Below, piece by piece: positions 45,006 through 57,019 of a stretch of 64,000 bases of DNA. Made by a program: the position numbers and the translations under genes. The notes under the pieces were generated by a model that saw only the letters and a program-made list of their open reading frames with translations, was not told where the DNA came from and made no database searches. This stretch comes from Diphasiastrum complanatum (lineage: Eukaryota > Streptophyta > Lycopodiopsida > Lycopodiales > Lycopodiaceae), in NCBI GenBank assembly GCA_029204225.1, contig MU832016.1, positions 1 to 64,000 on the forward strand, in the 5' to 3' direction. Within the stretch, counting starts at the first letter, position 1. Each line of letters starts with the position of its first letter.

Positions 45006-47280
45006 AAGTTATACTCTTATTTTTTTAATTTTTTTGTTTTTTTCGATCTACTGAGCTCTTTGTGTATATCGATCTATGGAATACCAGGTATCAAATATTT
45101 CCATCTATCGAAGTATCAAAAATATATAGATTCGAGTCTGTATCGAATTTTTCTAAATATTTTTTCGATCCATAAGGAATTCGATGCAAGTTGAGTCGAT
45201 CCTGTATCAGAAAATTCTAATTATTCTATAGGGTCCAAACCTCCAAAAAGACATTATTCCACATCACCAACTGCTTTTATACTTACTTGGGAGTTAATGT
45301 CAAAAAGTGACCCGCTCCTTTATTGACACGTGTCCTTTCCTATTTTTCGAGTTGTGACAAATAGAACTTAGTCAATTTTCTTTATTTTAACAGACATCTT
45401 TTGTCATTCTTCCAATGCAGCGTTTTACACGCTCGTTTAAGCTATCATCTGTGCCTGTTTTATATGTTATCGCGCTCTCGATTGATCAAAACGATGGTGT
45501 CCGCTGGAGTCTGGAAATCGCAAAACTGAGATACCTTTATGAAGAATGGCGGATAGGCGTAGAGGTGTTCAAATTAAGTGATATATATTAGATATGTTGA
45601 CAATTTAGTGCTGCTGATGGATGTATGCAATGAGATTATGGATGGCATATGAATCAGAGGAGGGTCTTGCTTCTTTACTGTGAGAAACCAGACTCTCGAG
45701 TTAACAAGAGACATGTACGCAGAATGTTTCAAACTGCTGTCTATTGGGATCGTATGAAAAGGCAAGAAAATTATGGATTGCATATTGCATATTGCATATT
45801 GCATATTGTCTGCACCAAGGTCAGTGACCATGAGCAAGTGAGTATATTGGAGTGCGGATCCAATCCTTGTGAAAGTCGAAAGAAAAGACAACATCTATAA
45901 TGCAAGAGTGTTGAATCCTACTGACCAAGTTCTTGTGACTTCAAAAGAGGAAGACAAGAACGACTTATGGCAAAGTCTAGGAGTTGCAGCTGCAGTTGAA
46001 CACCAAGGCTATGCAAGCATATAAATCTTTACAGACCTTGGAGCTTCTAGCCGAATTTTCGATGATGGAGAGTGCCGCTGACAGATTTAGAGACCCATCG
46101 ATAACGGATGCAACAACCCATAAGAGGAAGAGAACAGCTGTATGAGACGCTGTGGAGCCTAACCAAGTATCAGCCAACGAGATTATACATCTAAAAAGAA
46201 AAGTATTTTCTACCATGTCCCAGTTACGAAATCTAGAGCAATTGTGGATGTTGGAACATGCTTTTCTTCCTAGCATAAAAGGCTATTCGAATGGCCAATG
46301 ACATTCAGTTTGGGGTGCTATCGAGTTTTTAACTGTGGAATAAGCTATCTATAGAGGAGCAAGGATGTTTGTCCTGGGCTGTCCTTCGGGGTTATTTTAT
46401 AGTTGAATGGTCCGGGCTTACCGAAATGTTAATTGGTAGTTTCTCAATTTATGCTTTGGAATATATTCGAATAAAAGAAATTAACTTTCTCAGAGAATCG
46501 GACGAGACCTTTAAGAACCACCATCACCTGAGTTTTGCTATCACAAGAAATACAAAGGTGCTGGATGTTCGAAAAAATTTAAAGAAACATCAGATACAGG
46601 TTAATGGATTATTATTATCCGAACATGTGGAAACTATATATTAAGTGAGAGGGTCCCTCACAAATGAAAGTTGAAAATGCACTAAATGTACAAAGACTAT
46701 TTTGTCAATTTTCAATTGGTCACATGCTAGAATTTGTCAATTTTCACATGAATGACATGAAAGAATTTGTGCTACAATATCACTTATCATTTCCAATTGG
46801 ATTATCGGACCAGTTTCAACCAGAATGGGACCGAACCAAATTTAAAATGGATGTCTGCAGAGTTAAAATGAGTCAATCGAGGCAGCTTTAATGAGAATAC
46901 CTTGTCAAATCATAGTTTACTAGTTAACTAGAGTTAACCCGTAGCGCCAAAAAGCTCAATGTTCAAAATTTGTTTACACAGATTCTCAACAAGGTACTTT
47001 CTACACTCAAAAAATGATGTCTTGACCTCATGAAGAAGATTATAGGTATTCCAATCTAGATAGAGAGTTCATGAGAGAAGTGAATACCAACAGCTTACAA
47101 GCATACATGCTAGATTCTAGTGTAAGTTGGTGGCATGTCCATTGTTGTATGTGGTGGTCACTGGTTTGTGACTTCCAATGTCCATGGCTTGCATTTTGAG
47201 ACAGTCCTCATCTTCATTTATCTGTGGATGGTGGCTGCCCACTGCCCACCACTCTGAATTGTGGACCGCCACGTGGTTTT
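45006..47280. other. Unrecognised interval after Gypsy
   Basis: It follows the polypurine tract and may contain the Gypsy 3' LTR (TG start not identified). Open stretches at 46369-46644 and 46664-46891 (VEWSGLTEMLIGSFSIYALE; HMLEFVNFHMNDMKEFV) are not recognised. A small tandem repeat of TTGCATA lies at 45778-45808. Confidence 0.4.
45778..45808. repeat. (TTGCATA)4 minisatellite
   Basis: About four perfect heptamer copies in a row. Confidence 0.85.
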
Positions 47281-47293
47281 GCCTGAAACAATA

Positions 47294-47362
47294 GATGGAT
47301 GATGATGGGCTTTTAGCTTTTGGGTAGATGGAGGATGGATGATGATGGGCTTTTAGCTTTTG
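47294..47362. repeat. 29-bp direct repeat upstream of RGGA-like gene
   Basis: GATGGATGATGATGGGCTTTTAGCTTTTG (29 bp; first 20 bases GATGGATGATGATGGGCTTT) occurs at 47294-47322 and 47334-47362, a 40-base period. It lies about 375-440 bases before the start codon, in the presumed promoter. Confidence 0.85.
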
Positions 47363-47735
47363 TACCCAAAAGCTGAGGGTTCTAGCTATTGGCCAATGCT
47401 TTATAAAAATATGCCCTAATTTGCTTGCGCCTCCCTTTCCTTTCTGCTGCGCTTCTCATGCAGTTCTGGAAATCGCATGCTCCGACGCCGCTGATCGACA
47501 CAGCCCACCTAGCAATTTCGTGCGGATCATCCGTTTTGGTATTCAATCTTGGATCTTGGTACTTATTTCCCACCTGGGCTGCTCAGCGATGGCCGTATTG
47601 CACCGAGGTTTACAGCAGAGGTGTTGCAGAATGAATAGCGAGGTGGAAAGGTGTGAGGTGTTTGTTGAGATATGGGGATGAAGTGAGCACTGCGTTAGGG
47701 TTCGTGAAGATCGAGAAGCGGGTTGTGATTCTGCG

Positions 47736-50208
47736 ATGGCGACCCAGAATTTCTTTGCTCTGCTGGGCGACAATGAGAATGAGGAGCCCGCAGCTTTGAT
47801 TGCCCGCTACTCTGCATCTGCAGCAGCAGAGGAGAAGCCTCAATCCAAGAAGGCCCAGCCTCCAGCACGGGTTCAGCAGGCTCCACCTAATCTTCCTTCC
47901 AAACCTGTTCCCCCGGCTGAGTTTGGTATGGTTCTTTTTCTTTTGTATTAGCTGAGTTTGGCATGCTTCGTTCCCTATTCTGTTAGATTTTCTTGCAGCC
48001 GAAAGAAATAGGCTCATTTTCCTAATTGTCACATTCGCACTTTGCGGAACTGTGGTTGGATAGGGTTTCTGCATGATCTTTCTACAGTTGCTTCTAAATG
48101 TTCTTTGACATGGGTGAATGCGCTTGGCTAAATTCTGTGGAGAGGGTTTTTGGGTCCTCTGCAGTGAGAGAAGCTCAGAGGGCGCAGGGAAGAGGTGGAC
48201 GAGGTGGGCGTCGAGGCGGCCGTGGTGGGTTTGGAGAAAGGGATCGCGATCGCCAGGAGCCTTACCCTCACGGCGGTGAAAATGGATTCTCTTCATCACG
48301 TAGAAATTTCAATGCTGATCATGGTGACAACAATGAAAGGACCGATGGCGGGTATCAAGGAGGCCGTGGTGGGTATCAAAGGGGTCGTGGTGGATATCGT
48401 GGTGTTGGGAGAGGTGGATCTTATGGTGGATATGGGGAAGCTGTTGTTAGCCAAGAGAAAGAAGAAGAGAGCGTCCGTGATTTTGAAGGAGCTCGAGGGC
48501 GAGGCCATGGGCGAGGCCGTGGACGAGGTTTCAGCAGGGATGAGGATGATAAAAATTATGGACGGGAATATGATCGCAGAAGTGGATCTGGCCGTGGGTA
48601 TGTCTGGTGGATGTTAGAATGCATTTTCATGTAGATATTTTTCACAGCTAGGATGACATTATTGATCTTGCTAGATAGCGCTATGTTCTTCCTATAAGAT
48701 TTTCAAAGTTATTTTCTCTGTTGACTTTCTGTAATTGCAGCTCTTAGAAGAAGGCTATTTTTTGAATGCTTTCTGTGACTGTAGCTGCTAGAAGAATGAT
48801 AACTTTTTTGGTAGGCTTTCTTTGATTGCAACTCTTGTTTTGGTAGGTTTTCTATGAGTGTAGCTCCTAGAAGCAGTTCTACTTTCACAGAGTCGCGTTC
48901 ATGATTTTGCTTCATTACCCGCAATACTCTTAATGCCGAGCTTCGTGTCTTTGGATTGTGCAGTTATGAAGTGAAGAAAGGAGGAGGTGGTCGCGGGAAC
49001 TGGGGAGCTGAAGCTGATCAAGAGCCACTTAAGTAAGTTAACTCGTTTGCATCTGTAGTTTTTATTTTAGTTATTTTCTGTATGATTAATGTGTTTCTCT
49101 TTGCGGACACCTAATTAATTAGAGTTATAGTTGACCTAGATCATTTTCTTTAGGGAGGAGATATCTGACGTAAGCCCTTCGAAGGAAGAAAAGCATGAAC
49201 CTCAAGTGGAGCAGAAGGCTGAGGAACAGGCCAAAGATGAAACTCCTGCCGAGGATGGACAGCCAAAAGCACAAGAGGAAGAAGATAAAGTTTGTAACTC
49301 GTACTTTTTGTTAATGCTCACTTTAAAGATTTATATTTCCACCCTTACAGCGATTTTTTTTTGGAGATCGTGTTGATTATGCACCACAATAGGTCAAAAG
49401 CTGTAAGTTAAGCATAAAGATTGAAATCAGCTTGATTTGGATCCGTTGGGCTCATTTTTTCAATTTCGAATTTCCTTCTAAGCTTGTAACGGTAAAAACG
49501 TTTTTACAGGAAATGACCCTTGACGAGTATGAAAAAGTTCTTGAGGAAAAAAGAAAGGCTCTTGCAGCATCGAAAAGCCAAGAAAGAAAAGTCGAAGTTG
49601 ACAAATCATTTCAGAAAATGCAACTTGTGGACCGAAAAAATGAGGAGGATGTGTTTATTAAATTGGTATTGTCTTTGCTAAATACATCATTTTTGTAAAA
49701 ATCTGGATGATCTTTGCTTACTTGCAAATCTCTTTTTTATTTCTCAGCTATCTAGTATCTGAACGTCTAAGATAGTCTTTCTGTAGATTTGGAGCCAGTC
49801 TGCTAACATCATCTGTAGAATCACCTCTGACAAGATGTTGATCTTGTTACTGTATCAGGGTATTGATAAGGAAAAGAGCAAGAAGAAGGAGGTTGCAGAG
49901 AAAGAAGATAAATCAAAAAAGGTAAGGGCTTATGATTTCTGTGGCTGTGGATGCTTTCTACAAAGTTCTTTTTCATCTCCTTGACTTCTTTGTATTCTAT
50001 TTGTACTGTATGCTTGAAGGCTGTGAGTATCAATGAGTTTTTGAAGCCTGCGGATGGAGAAACATACTATGGAACAGGCGCACGTGGTCGTGGTCGTGGC
50101 CGCGGTGGCCTCAGAGGCGGTTTTGGTGGTGGTTATAATAATTCTCGTCGAGTGTCAGCCCCTCGCATTGAGGATCCAGGACAGTTTCCAACATTAGGTG
50201 CAACTTAG
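47736..50208 (+). CDS. RGG-box RNA-binding protein (RGGA/HABP4/Stm1-like)
   Basis: Seven exons, 47736-47925, 48165-48597, 48964-49032, 49154-49289, 49510-49665, 49859-49921 and 50020-50208, join in frame at GT/AG sites to give 411 residues. The N-terminus MATQNFFALLGDNENEEP is the Stm1-like motif. LPSKPVPPAEF and VREAQR follow. Residues about 75-195 are rich in RGG. DRRSGSGRG (about 200-208) and GRGNWG (217-222) match the HABP4/PAI-RBP1 domain. An acidic stretch (231-276) precedes EMTLDEYEKVLEEKRKAL, then AVSINEFLKPADG, a second RG box and GQFPTLGAT at the end. Arabidopsis RGGA-C have the same order. Such proteins bind RNA and ribosomes in cytoplasm and nucleus. The gene is intact. Confidence 0.95.
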
Positions 50209-51305
50209 TGTTTGTTGATCTTAATCAAGGATGTTAATCAAATTTCGAAAGCTTGGAGCGATCTTAACTTCAAGGAACTGCAAATATTGTAGTTCTGCGT
50301 AATAGATACAGTTTTGTATCTGTTGAAACTATTGATTTGTGTTTTATGCTTCTTTTGACTCAAATTTTGGTTTTGAGAAAACTGTGTGATCAGTCATTTC
50401 TTTATGATATCCTCTCATCCACATATGAAGGTGGTTTTTAAAGGACTTGCCACACTTTATGAGCTGATTCTAAGCTTATTGTCAAGCATGATGTAAGAGT
50501 TGAATAGTCTAACTACTCTTAAGTGCAGGAGAAGATACTGGTGAGCTAAGTTCAGAATGAGGCCATTTTCTAAACAGTCTAGGTAAGTTGTTAGATTTTT
50601 TCTTGTTCTTTTACAATATCTGCTTGGATATTCAACAGACAGATAAGGATTCTCAACAGACAGCTAGCTGCACAATGCCCGCTAGACATGTTCACTACTC
50701 ATTTTCTACTGATGAGCTTATCCATGGTGATTTGTATTTCCACCTACTTTGAGAGTATGGTTATTTTGTCAAGAGGAATTTCAAATCAGCTGCGGAAGTG
50801 CCCCTTTTTCCTACATACTTAATTGGTGAGCTTCCTTGCAAATATTGTTGGTGATTTTCGTGATGATGAAAGATTCATCTTCCCTGACATCTTTATGTAG
50901 TTCTTTGCAAAGCATTTTTCTTTGCCTGGTCACGTTGAATGGGCAGTACTATAAGTTTGTTCATCTTGCCTGTAGAGTACACTAGTTCTTTGTAATGTTT
51001 GGGGTCAGTCGGACCCGACATGACCATGAGCAAAACAGTTTTTGGAGGACAGTTGAGTTTAAACTACGATGATGGCAGTAATCTGGCTAGGCATTTGGTG
51101 TAATCTGGATCAGCAGACGTTTTGCAAGCTGCACCCGGATGAGCCTATGTAGTGAGCTGCTAGGTGTGCGGGTTAGAATGATCACAAGGGGTAAACATTG
51201 TAACCAATTTTTTTTCCAAAAGCCCCCAAAGTAGGAAATACAACTCTAAAAAGGTATCGGAGCCATTCATTCCAATTATCTAGACCAACAACAAACTAAG
51301 CCTAT
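50209..51305. other. RGGA-like gene 3' flank, no other gene
   Basis: The 3' untranslated region and intergenic sequence. No ORF or TE is recognised. Confidence 0.5.
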
Positions 51306-51972
51306 GTGGTACTCTTAGAAGCCCGTTCCGGAACGTTCCGTCCGTTCCAGAACGTTCTTGGTCGGAATGAGTTAATGTAGCAGCAGAAGCCACAAAAATG
51401 TGTAGCAGCCGTCCCGGTTTGTAGCAGCCCACGATTTCTGCTGATGGCTGACGGAACGGGCAACTAAACCTTAGTTTCCACATTAAATGAATTTGTAGCA
51501 GCCCACGACTTCTGCTGATGGCTGACTAGCTCTTCCACCTAGAAATGGGATGCATGCAATATGAAAGTTCTTCAGGATCATTCCAATCTATGGCGGATCA
51601 TGAGCTACTGATCAGACACATGTAAAAGACAAAATTAAGCAAGTGTTGCGGTGCCATTGACCATCATGCATTTCTAATTGAATATTGATTTCTTTGTAGA
51701 AATAGAGATAATTATTCCATTGGTAGATAGTTAAACTAGAGCCAAATTAATCTGACTCAAAGCTAGATTTACTCAGGTAGAGAATGAGCTAGATTCTTCA
51801 TATGGTTTAGAACTTTAGATCATTCTGAATTCTAAGGTTGAGAGCTCAGGATATGGTGTTTTTTCCTCTGCATAAAAACGTATTTTTTTATTTTTTTTGA
51901 GGGTCTCATTCCGGAACGGAATGCGTTTTGGAACGCACGTTTCGTTCCGGAACGGGCAACTAAGGTGGTACT
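51306..51972. mobile_element. Non-autonomous TIR DNA transposon (MITE-like)
   Basis: The element runs 51314-51964 (651 bp). Its ends are inverted: left CTTAGAAGCCCGTTCCGGAA, right (reverse complement) CTTAGTTGCCCGTTCCGGAA, with further similarity for about 25 bases inward. Identical GTGGTACT flanks both ends at 51306-51313 and 51965-51972, an 8-bp target-site duplication; both copies are followed by C, so 9 bp is possible. Eight bases fits hAT and nine fits Mutator-like elements. There is no coding capacity. An internal inverted end-like sequence (GACGGAACGGGCAACTAAAC, about 51450-51470) and a duplicated GTAGCAGCCCACGA block suggest a nested or rearranged copy. Confidence 0.8.
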
Positions 51973-52235
51973 CATTACTTTTTGACATTAGTTGATGTCA
52001 ATTATGCTAGAAAAGGGTGAATCTATTTCTTGAAGTAATAATCATAAGCTTTGAAGTAGTTTGAATGGTTCAGCTATATGGCTAAAGCCAAACATGAAAG
52101 AAGATTAAAAAAGTTGATATTTTACAAAGGAGTAGAATACATGTTGGACGAATTTGTTAATTTTTTGTTTTGCAACGTGTTAAGCTACTAGTGGTTAGCT
52201 TAGTGGTTGGTTGTATACAACATATACAACGTAGC

Positions 52236-52350
52236 AATGCTAGTTAGGCTTGCCAAGGGGTAAGCCCCAAAGATGTCACTTCGTAGTGGTTGGGAATCGA
52301 GCCTATGCCTGGCCGGTCACAGTTAACGACTCTACCCACACACCTCATTG
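52236..52350 (-). mobile_element. tRNA-derived SINE head, tentative
   Basis: The minus strand carries a B-box-like GGCTCGATTCCC (52303-52292), and 35 bases before it an A-box-like TGGGTAGAGTCG (52338-52327). The spacing matches an internal pol III promoter of a tRNA. The flanks do not form acceptor or anticodon stems, so it is not a tRNA gene. A short non-tRNA body may extend left to about 52170. Confidence 0.4.
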
Positions 52351-52492
52351 TGATTGACATTTGTCAATTTTACAAAATTTTAGGTGGGATAAGAAAGCAA
52401 TTTGCCACACGTTACTCACATTGACAAAACATGATAGTTCGAAGGTAAAGTATTGTCAAAATAATGCTTAGAGTAAATGAATTTCCAAGTAA

Positions 52493-53245
52493 TTTTTTTT
52501 TTTTTGCAAAGGTTAAGGATACTATTTTATTTTCACAAATATACAAGTACCAAAAACGTAAACGACAACCAAGGCCATAAAAGTTAGCGTGCCCCAGGAA
52601 AGGGGGAGCACTATACAAAGAAAAAGAAAACCCACTGGACTTTCAGCACACCGCACAGGGAGGCAGTCCATAGAACCTAAACAACAGTAGAGAAGTACAT
52701 AGCATGGCATATACAAGTCGTAGCATAAGAGTCATCAAAGACTTGGCGATTGCGCGCCAACCATATAAGCCAAAGTACCGCCAACTTGCAGAGGTGCAAA
52801 AGCAAAGTAAAGGACGTGTCTGAACAGGTGGGTCTCCCAGCAGGATAACATTAGCTGTGAAAGGAGGGCAAAGTATATCAGCGGCCAAGGAGGCGGTGAA
52901 TTTCCAGCCATAGGTCTCTGTGACGATTAAAAAATAGGTGCTCAACAGATTTGTCAACGCACGGAAGGAAGGAGAGGGTCTCAAGAGGGGTGGGGCAACC
53001 GTCGAAGAAGCCATGTAAGTGCGGAGGAAAAGGTGGCAGTGATGGGAGGGAGCGACCAGAAGGGAAAGACGACGAAAGATTAGCGAGCCCTTCTTAAGGG
53101 CTGGATGATGGAGACCCAACTCCCCATCAGAAATGGCCGCAGTACAAACGGACCAAGGAAGCAGGGAATGCTTGCCGGCCCAAAGAAAACAATGAAGGAG
53201 CTTAGCCAAAGAATTATGGAGTGAAGCAAAGTTACGAATAGAGCC
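52493..53245 (-). mobile_element. LINE (L1-like) 3' end
   Basis: The minus-strand frame LAKLLHCFLWAGKHSLLPWS, then VCTAAISDGELGLHHPALKK, matches the region after RT in plant L1-type LINEs (FLWxG...AWxxVCxPxxxGGLGL). The C-terminal part, CFCTSASWRYFGLYGWRAIA, resembles the zinc-ribbon-like end. A poly(A) run (T-run 52493-52505 on the plus strand) marks the 3' end. The element is 5'-truncated or interrupted at about 53245. Confidence 0.75.
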
Positions 53246-53676
53246 TCAACTGATCTAGAGCTAAGCTATGAAAGCATCACATAAGCAAGAGTTAAGCTAT
53301 GAAAGCAGCACATAAGCAAGACTTAACCCTAGAAAGCAGGAAAGAGAGAGATTAAGGAGACTAAAGAGAGAGATCAATATCATCAGCTGAATAACAAATG
53401 ACACAGTTTCCCTACTTATAACCAAGAGGAAGCCCTAAAAGGAAGCTTCCAGTGGCTAGGGCCCAACTGGGAGGGAAAATAGTGCGCCCTCCAAGAAGGC
53501 CCCCACTCTCCAGTAATATGTCCAAATGGCCTAATAATGAATAATAAGGCCAAAGGCCAACCATATAGTCTAAGTGTCACTAATGAATAAAAAAGGGCCC
53601 AAGGCCTGCTTATGCATAAAGTAAAGTAAATGTAAATGGACGCGGCGAATGTAATGAGCCGAGTCCATAACTCTCC
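53246..53676 (-). repeat. Probable Gypsy LTR
   Basis: The minus strand after the pol stop has a purine-rich GCCAGGGAGAG and then about 430 bases of non-coding sequence with a TATA-like GGTTATAAGTAGG (about 53416). A 31-base direct duplication (AGCTATGAAAGCA.CACATAA) sits near 53262-53322. The position is that of a 3' LTR. The exact ends were not verified. Confidence 0.45.
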
Positions 53677-53719
53677 CTGGCACAAAAGAAAAAGACCCAA
53701 CTGCCGAAAAGAAACTGGA

Positions 53720-54235
53720 TCAAGTAGCAGCAAGCCCTGGTGCATTAACAGCTAGAACAACATCTGATGTAGAGGAATCAACAAGTGCAGCAAGAGCACG
53801 AGCCTGATCCGCAAGTGATGGTGTATGATAAAAGACATCAATAGGCTCCCATGTGGCCTCCTCAATAGGACGGCCATCCCATTGGACCAAAAACTGAATC
53901 TGCCGGCGGCGTCGACTATGGTATAGACGAACCTGTAATATAGCAGCAGGTAAAAATGGAAATAACTCTGGAGCAGTAAGAAACTCAGCATCACAAGGAG
54001 CGTCATCCTCAATAGCAGCACGTAATAAATTGACATGGAATACATCACAGGCGCGTGTGGAAGCAGGAAGCTGTAAGCGATATGTAACTAGACTAAGAAC
54101 CTCCAAAATGCGATAAGGCCCATAATAATGTGGTGCAAGCTTCTCAGTAGAAGCATGGCCTTGGACAAAATGATGACGTGCAAACCGTAGGCGTAGATAA
54201 ACCCTATCCAAGCCAACAGGATATGCCAAGCCTGA
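53720..54235 (-). pseudogene. Gypsy integrase C-terminus with chromodomain
   Basis: The minus-strand frame gives VYLRLRFARHHFVQGHASTE, KLAPHYYGPYRILEVLSLVT, YRLQLPASTRACDVFHVNLL and then AILQVRLYHSRRRRQIQFLV, QWDGRPIEEATWEPIDVF. The last part is a chromodomain of a chromovirus (Q/LVxWxG...EATWEP). These domains direct integration into heterochromatin. The frame ends at a stop near 53720. The upstream catalytic core is missing. Confidence 0.85.
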
Positions 54236-54913
54236 CAATGAGCAACAGAACAGATAGAGAGCCACATGCATAATCATAGAAATATCTGCACCATAGGCGA
54301 TCAGTAATATGGAAAAACCAGCACCAATTAACAGGTCCAAATGAAAACCAAGCTATATGTAATAACCATGAATGCCATATATCCATAGCATCGGCATGGA
54401 TTGCAGCAAACCTATATGTAGAAACACCAGGAGACGGAAGGATGTCCGTGTACGCATCTAGAAAGATCCCAGCATATACATACCCTAGATAAGTAATAGT
54501 GACCATCTGGCCTCGGATGAAAAATGTGTAACAGTAAGGGCCAAAGGCGCATGAATCATGTCAGGAACCGTAGAAATATCATGAGGCAGATCACAAACCT
54601 CAAGCAGAGATCCATGGAGTAAAGCGAAAGAAGATACAATCTAATCACCAATAGTGAGGGAACTATCAAACGTGGACCCATGAAGAACCTTATAGAAAGC
54701 AGCAGGAACATCGGCCATAACAGACTCAAGAGATGGAGATATAGAGACCAATGGAGAAGATACTGCACCAACCACCGAACCAGGAGGGCAATCTGAAGTA
54801 TGCGCAAAAGCAATAGTAGAAATACCACCAAGGTATACGGTCTCAATATCAATGAAACCAGGAATGACCCCGTAAGGTAGGAAGGACAGAGGATGACGCT
54901 AGAAGAGTGGAGT
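54236..54913 (-). other. Unrecognised TE-derived interval
   Basis: One minus-strand frame contains VYLGGISTIAFAHTSDCPPG and SVVGAVSSPLVSISPSLES. I do not recognise it. It may be further Gypsy or LINE sequence between the chromodomain piece and the LINE endonuclease. Confidence 0.3.
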
Positions 54914-55237
54914 TCATAACATAAGGGTAAAAGAAGGGAGCGGAGAGAAGAGCACGAAGTGACATTTGAGTAGAATAGGACTATGATCAGAAAGCACAGT
55001 GAAATTATGAGTCTCGGAAGAGAGCTGGCTGAGCCAAGAACCAAAAGAAGATACATAAAAGCGATCCAATCTGGCCGAGCGAAAGGAGGGCCCCGACTGA
55101 CAACTAGTCCAGGTATGATGGGGGAAATCATTGAGAGAGTGGTTGATGTCAAGAAGAGAGTGAGAGGAGGAACATGCAGTGAATTCAGAAAAAGAAAGGG
55201 AGTGAGGACCATCCAACGAGTCCAACACTTCACTCAT
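54914..55237 (-). pseudogene. LINE endonuclease (EEP) C-terminal fragment
   Basis: The minus-strand frame includes FPHHTWTSCQSGPSFRSARL, DRFYVSSFGSWL and FTVLSDHSPILL. These are the F/YTW, SARLDRxYVS and SDHxPI motifs that close the apurinic-like endonuclease of plant L1 LINEs, including the catalytic Asp-His. It is on the same strand as the LINE end at 52493-53245, and RT sequence is missing between them. Confidence 0.8.
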
Positions 55238-55259
55238 TAATATATTTCATTCTAATAAC

Positions 55260-55480
55260 TGAGTACAAGGCCTCTTTATAGCCTCAATCTAGTATCGAAT
55301 TTCACAATTCGAGTAAAATGGATCATGTGGGCTCTCACATTTCCTCGGCCTCAACTTCATCAGGACCCTCTGATGATGAAGACGTCGAGTTGTAACTTCG
55401 ACCTACCAGGTATCTCAAATAGCTTTCCTCGCTATATCGTGTGTTCCTCCAATGGATGCAACACTCTAAGTTGCAAAAAG
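55260..55480 (-). repeat. LTR-retrotransposon end and LTR start, tentative
   Basis: On the minus strand, a frame ending SYNSTSSSSEGPDEVEAEEM stops, then GAGGCCGAGGAAA is followed by TGTGAGAGCCCACATGATCC (from 55339), which looks like a polypurine tract and LTR start. A TATAAAGAGG lies at 55280-55271. The LTR is cut off by the LINE fragment near 55240. Confidence 0.45.
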
Positions 55481-57010
55481 GCATCCATTCTGACTAGCAT
55501 CACTTCGATCATTTACAGTTAGCTCGGAATATAACCTTGCTCTTTGGTGACCCAAGGACGTCAATTTGAATTTAAGAAATGATGAATCCTTAACAAATTT
55601 CACATAATCGTCTGTCTGAGCTACACTGCCTTTTCTCAAAATGTGCAATAAACAGATTTCCTTAGTAAGAGGAAGGTAATCAAGTCTTGAATTATTTGTA
55701 CAACAAGGATGGTTCTACAAATAAAACCCGCCAGATCAAATGTTTGATAAGTCATTCACAACCGATGTGCAGGATGGACTTCTCATTTCTTCATGAGTGT
55801 GGATAGCTATTCAAATGTCTTGGCTTTCCAAAGAGAAAGATACTATTTCACTATCCTCAACCAAGTCAGAGTACACCACTATTACATTTAAACAAATTAT
55901 GACATAAATCAATATACATACATGTGATGGATCAACAGGCGGTCTATGTCGACTGGTGGAAGAGCTTGAAGATGAAGATGAACCAGTCAATAGTTGTTCA
56001 TTGAACTTTAGTCTTGCTTGCTCCTTTCTTCTATGATAGATCTCAATTTTTTTTTCTTTCTCTAAATCACGTGGAGGTACGAGAATTCATAATCTCATTC
56101 AAATGTCATTGTAAGAATAAATTTGCAAGAGAACACCAAATAATAAAATTGAATGTATTATACAATCATATTTAAAACAATAAAGTGCAACTGATGTCAA
56201 TATCAATAACAATATATACCTATTGTTGCGATCATGAGATGAATCTCTATCTAATGATGATGACATCATCCATGACATATACACACTATAGCCAACCCCT
56301 TTATACCACATCATAAGTAGTGATTATGAGACCGTATGTATTGAACAAATATAGTAAAATTTGTTAAAGACATGTCAACATATGATCCATGTATATTCTA
56401 CTTATGTTTAGTGAAAATCTAATATTCTAGTAACATTTGGGAACCTATCCTTGATATCAAGAAAATTGCTTAGGTGAGGCAACACATAATCCACATAGAC
56501 CACTTTTGGTTATTAATAAGGTGTATGCTACTCAATTATCTAGTATAATGGTTCTTGCGCAAAATTTGAGGAATTTCTATCTTTTTATCTTTTATGTTTG
56601 GGGCTATGTTGTAATGCATATTGTAGGAGTTAATTGTACTCCACAAATGACCTCAAGTTATATTCATATATGGTGTAACCATGTTTATATTTGGATATAA
56701 GTTACATGGCTTCAAGGGTAGATTTTGTTGTGTATTGTCATTGTGTTAGGGGAGAATACCTTGAGCTTACGAACTTTGGGCGTTGTGTCGTATTGAATAC
56801 AACAATTTTGGCAAAATGCATGGGTTTTCCATGCACGAAAATTGAGTTGTTTGCAACAGTGATGACTCATTGATGATTTTCCCAGCTGGACCTCTGTCAT
56901 GCTCTTAAAGAACAAATTTGAGAATTCAATCACTTAAATAATTCAAGGAAAAGGTTGAAGTTCACATTGGGAAGAAAATAAAAGCACTCCGAATTGGTGA
57001 AAGAAGTGAG
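55481..57010. other. AT-rich interval, fragmentary TE sequence
   Basis: No supported gene. A minus-strand stretch at about 56045-55925 encodes EIYHRRKEQARLKFNEQLLT followed by poly-Ser, a basic segment of unknown origin. Confidence 0.35.
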
Positions 57011-57019
57011 TTCATTTCT

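Noticed and set aside
47610-48299. 229-codon minus-strand ORF
   Set aside because: It is antisense to exons 1-2 of the RGGA-like gene and intron 1; no recognisable domain, and the plus-strand gene explains the sequence.
48195-48617. 140-codon alternative frame in the RGG region
   Set aside because: It overlaps exon 2 of the RGGA-like gene in the wrong frame; an artefact of GC-rich RGG codons.
52292-52338. tRNA gene
   Set aside because: A- and B-box-like motifs are present, but no acceptor, anticodon or T stem can be paired.
54556-55233. 225-codon minus ORF rich in Leu/Ser
   Set aside because: The LINE endonuclease motifs are in another frame of the same strand; this one is a shadow.
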